From contig JAISAX010000169.1 in NCBI GenBank assembly GCA_031266495.1, forward strand, positions 1 through 14,338: a stretch of DNA of 14,338 nt. Reading direction: 5' to 3'. This document shows positions 12,180-14,338 of this stretch, piece after piece. The notes under the pieces are model-generated. The model made no database searches and had not been told where the DNA came from. It saw only the letters and a program-made list of their open reading frames with translations. Numbering within the stretch: position 1 is the stretch's first letter; each line of letters opens with the position of its first letter. Made by a program: the position numbers and the translations under genes. Source of the DNA: Opitutaceae bacterium (GTDB taxonomy: Bacteria; Verrucomicrobiota; Verrucomicrobiae; Opitutales; Opitutaceae).

Positions 12180-14338
12180 TTAGTCCAGCAGAACGAGGTC
12201 GATGAAGAGGCCGGGGCGTTTGGGAGATTGGGCGATGCCGGGGGTCAATTCGAGCCAGCCGACACGCTGTTGGCCGTCGTTGCAGTTAACGAGTAAACTG
12301 AAACGCATCGCGTTGTTGGCTTGCAGGCGGAAGGGGCTGACGAGCAGGCGCGGGAACGCCAACTCCCAGGTCGTTTTGCCGTCGGCGCAACGGATGGCGC
12401 GGCGGACGTGCGGGACGGGGCCGAGCGCTTTGTCAACGCTGTCGTAACGCGCGGCGGCTGCGGCGTGCATGAAGACAAGCGGCGCGCCGCCAAACATCCC
12501 GACGGAGAACTCGTAGTCGTCATCCTGATAATGCGCGAGGTTGGGCGGGGCGTTGCGCAACGGGTCGAAGGCGATTTGCAGGCCGTCGCCCGCCCACAAA
12601 CTCGCGGGGCTGATTTTCTGGGCGACACAGTCGGGTTTGTCGGTCTCGACGGCGACATACAAAAAGTCTTCGTCCCACGCGAGGCGGAGCATGGCGTTCA
12701 GTTTCATCAGCACGGACGCGTCGCCCTTGCCGGTCGCGACGGCGTTCTGCGTGTCCAGTTTTGCGAATACGGAATCGGGCGGCCAGTCGGCGAGGTCGCC
12801 GTCAATTTGCAACGGGCGTTTGACGCGCGGCGCGAGGACGGCTTGCAGGTTGAAGTGCGTTTTGCGCTCGCCTTTTCCGGGGACGGAAATGGCGGCTTCG
12901 AACGGGCGCGGTGTTGTCGAGATTTTCGCGAGCGCGGAGAAGCGGACAACGCGTTTGCCCTCGGCGGGGATGTTGTCGAACGCGATGGTTTCCCCGAGGG
13001 CGATGCCGGGCGTGAGCAGGCGGATTTTGCCGGAGAGCGGCACGCCGTCCGGGTTGGTGATTTCGATGCCGAATTCGCGCTCGCCGGTAACGACCAGACG
13101 CGCTTCGGGGAAGTTCGCGCCGTCGGTGAGCGCGGCGCGTTGCAACACGTTTCCCAACTCGGCGGCGGACAATTCTGTTTCCAGCCAGACGGGCTGTCCG
13201 CTCAACGTCAGCGACGCCAAATCGAGCGGATTTCCCATCACGTCAAACGCCGAAAACGCCGCGGATCTTGCGTCGGCGGCGCTTGCGTTCGCGGAGACGT
13301 TTTCGGGCAACGTGAATTTCACGGGATTGCCATTCCATTTCCAGAGGGCGGCGATGCGGTGCGCGCCGTTGTCGAAAAGGTAACAGCGGTAATTGCCACC
13401 GAGGCGGACGCGACCGGCGGGTTTGAAGTTGCCAAGAATGTCGGCGGCGGCGCGCAACGCGTAAAGTACGGGCGCGGGACGCGACAGCGTTTCGTTTTCG
13501 GGATTGCCGGTCAGCACGACGTTCCATGACGTGCCGCTGCCGCCGCCGTCGAACGAAAAGTGGTGGTATTGTTCGTAACCGTTTGCGAGGGCGACGAGCA
13601 TCATGCGCGTGTTGAAGGCAACGCGCTCGCGCTCGCAGTCGGGGATTTCCTCGTCCGGAAAAATGGCAATGCCGCGCTCGCCGGCCTCCGACGCGATGAG
13701 CGGGAAATTTTCGCGGTAACGCGCCGCCGCCGCTTTCAATGACGCGATGTCGTCCTCATAATCGGGCAGTTCGGGCAACTCGCGGTAGGGGTGTTCGGTG
13801 ATGTAATCGAGGTGCGCCGCCGCGCCGTTTTTCAACACACTCGCCGTCCAGTTCACATCGGTGTGACACGATGCGGGGCCGGCGATTTTTATCGCCGGAT
13901 CAATTTCGCGCAGTGTTTCCGCGGCGGCCTTGATGACGCGGGCGTTCGCGGCGGGTGTCATTTCCTCGTGTTTGTCCGGCTCTTTCACCGGCACGCGACC
14001 GCTCCAGATGTTGGTTTCGTTGAGCACTTCGTAGCAGTCAATTTGCCCGCGCATTCTCGTCGCCTCGCGCCGCAAATTGTCTTTCCAGATCGTGAAGTCG
14101 AGCGGCACCAGATAGCCCGGCGCGGCGTCGTGCAAACCGAGGCACATCATCACGAAAAAATTGTTCTTCCTGAACCGCGGCGCGTCGCGAAATCCCTGAT
14201 ACGGGAGTTGGCGAAACTCCGACCACATGCGCACGCTGCCGAAACGGAAATCCTTCAGGATGCGCGCCGCGCTTTCCGCGTTTTGGCGCGCCTCGTAATT
14301 CATGCCGAGCCACCGCACCTGCGGCGCGTCCGGCCCGA
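12180..14338 (-). CDS. Clan GH-A-like glycosidase with C-terminal CBM9-like domain, 5' truncated by window edge
   Basis: The frame is open to the right edge, with at least 718 residues visible, so the start lies outside; the GTG at 14318 is internal. Counting from that GTG, residues 1-310 resemble a TIM-barrel glycosidase: MWSEF near 32, YEVLNETN with the likely acid/base Glu101, ITEHPYRELPE (173-183), and LIASEAGERG with the likely nucleophile Glu211. Residues 310-500 are beta-rich linker or accessory domains. Residues 502-712 match the CBM9-like pattern seen in xylanases and related enzymes: LQIDGDLADWPPDS, LRLAWDEDFLYVAVETDK, WAGDGLQIAFDP and a final FIDLVLLD. The likely role is hydrolysis of a plant or algal polysaccharide, with the C-terminal module holding the sugar. 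Export cannot be judged without the N-terminus. It is convergent with the second lacI gene. The substrate and GH family are not assigned. Confidence 0.8.
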   Translation of the reverse strand, partial: GPDAPQVRWLGMNYEARQNAESAARILKDFRFGSVRMWSEFRQLPYQGFRDAPRFRKNNFFVMMCLGLHDAAPGYLVPLDFTIWKDNLRREATRMRGQIDCYEVLNETNIWSGRVPVKEPDKHEEMTPAANARVIKAAAETLREIDPAIKIAGPASCHTDVNWTASVLKNGAAAHLDYITEHPYRELPELPDYEDDIASLKAAAARYRENFPLIASEAGERGIAIFPDEEIPDCERERVAFNTRMMLVALANGYEQYHHFSFDGGGSGTSWNVVLTGNPENETLSRPAPVLYALRAAADILGNFKPAGRVRLGGNYRCYLFDNGAHRIAALWKWNGNPVKFTLPENVSANASAADARSAAFSAFDVMGNPLDLASLTLSGQPVWLETELSAAELGNVLQRAALTDGANFPEARLVVTGEREFGIEITNPDGVPLSGKIRLLTPGIALGETIAFDNIPAEGKRVVRFSALAKISTTPRPFEAAISVPGKGERKTHFNLQAVLAPRVKRPLQIDGDLADWPPDSVFAKLDTQNAVATGKGDASVLMKLNAMLRLAWDEDFLYVAVETDKPDCVAQKISPASLWAGDGLQIAFDPLRNAPPNLAHYQDDDYEFSVGMFGGAPLVFMHAAAAARYDSVDKALGPVPHVRRAIRCADGKTTWELAFPRLLVSPFRLQANNAMRFSLLVNCNDGQQRVGWLELTPGIAQSPKRPGLFIDLVLLD

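Noticed and set aside
12321..13529. Plus-strand 402-codon open frame antisense to the CBM9-bearing gene
   Set aside because: The minus strand shows GH-A and CBM9 signatures; the plus frame is Arg/Gly-rich shadow sequence.

Overview
The window looks like an accessory carbohydrate-use region from a high-GC verrucomicrobium, most likely an Opitutaceae-like soil, gut or aquatic degrader. That placement is inference. It rests on several family features occurring together: a lone pseudopilin with a KAFTLIELL-type N-terminus and an H-x9-DG tail, a PEP-CTERM surface protein, secreted clan GH-A glycosidases, a FAD_oxidored-family protein, several LacI regulators, and start codons that almost all lack a Shine-Dalgarno sequence. 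No rRNA, tRNA or CRISPR array was seen.

Layout. 1-522 (+) is the 3' end of an Rpn/PDDEXK_2-type nuclease or transposase-like gene. 523-979 is non-coding with hairpins and a G12 tract. 980-2883 (-) holds nagB then nagA, the GlcNAc-6-P catabolic pair, separated by a large periodic inverted repeat and a 12-bp hairpin. 2999-4084 (+) is a divergent LacI regulator that probably controls nagBA. 4330-8299 (-) is a more AT-rich co-directional cassette: PEP-CTERM protein, a secreted 818-aa GH-A enzyme, then a pseudopilin. 8407-10044 (-) is a FAD-dependent oxidoreductase that may head the same transcription unit. 10045-10696 is a regulatory region with two copies of ACTGAATCCATTCA and a decayed LacI helix-turn-helix remnant. 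10697-11725 (+) is a second LacI regulator. 11811-11979 is a truncated, internally deleted copy of the first LacI gene. 12180 to the right edge (-) is a large GH-A-like protein with a CBM9-like C-terminal domain, cut by the window end.

How the parts could fit. Extracellular glycosidases release sugars from a polymer. NagA and NagB convert GlcNAc-6-P to GlcN-6-P and then Fru-6-P. LacI proteins sense the released sugars. The PEP-CTERM protein and pseudopilin would be envelope or surface partners of the secreted enzyme. The enzyme-family and nag assignments are well supported by motifs; substrates and regulatory links are inferred.

The most notable observations are: (i) four LacI-derived sequences in 9 kb, two intact and two broken, one of the latter being an edited copy of the nag-linked regulator; (ii) a duplicated palindromic operator candidate upstream of the second LacI gene; (iii) a 10-bp-periodic inverted repeat between nagB and nagA; (iv) the compositionally distinct PEP-CTERM/glycosidase/pseudopilin cassette; (v) a short NagA without its beta-sandwich domain beside a NagB with altered active-site residues.
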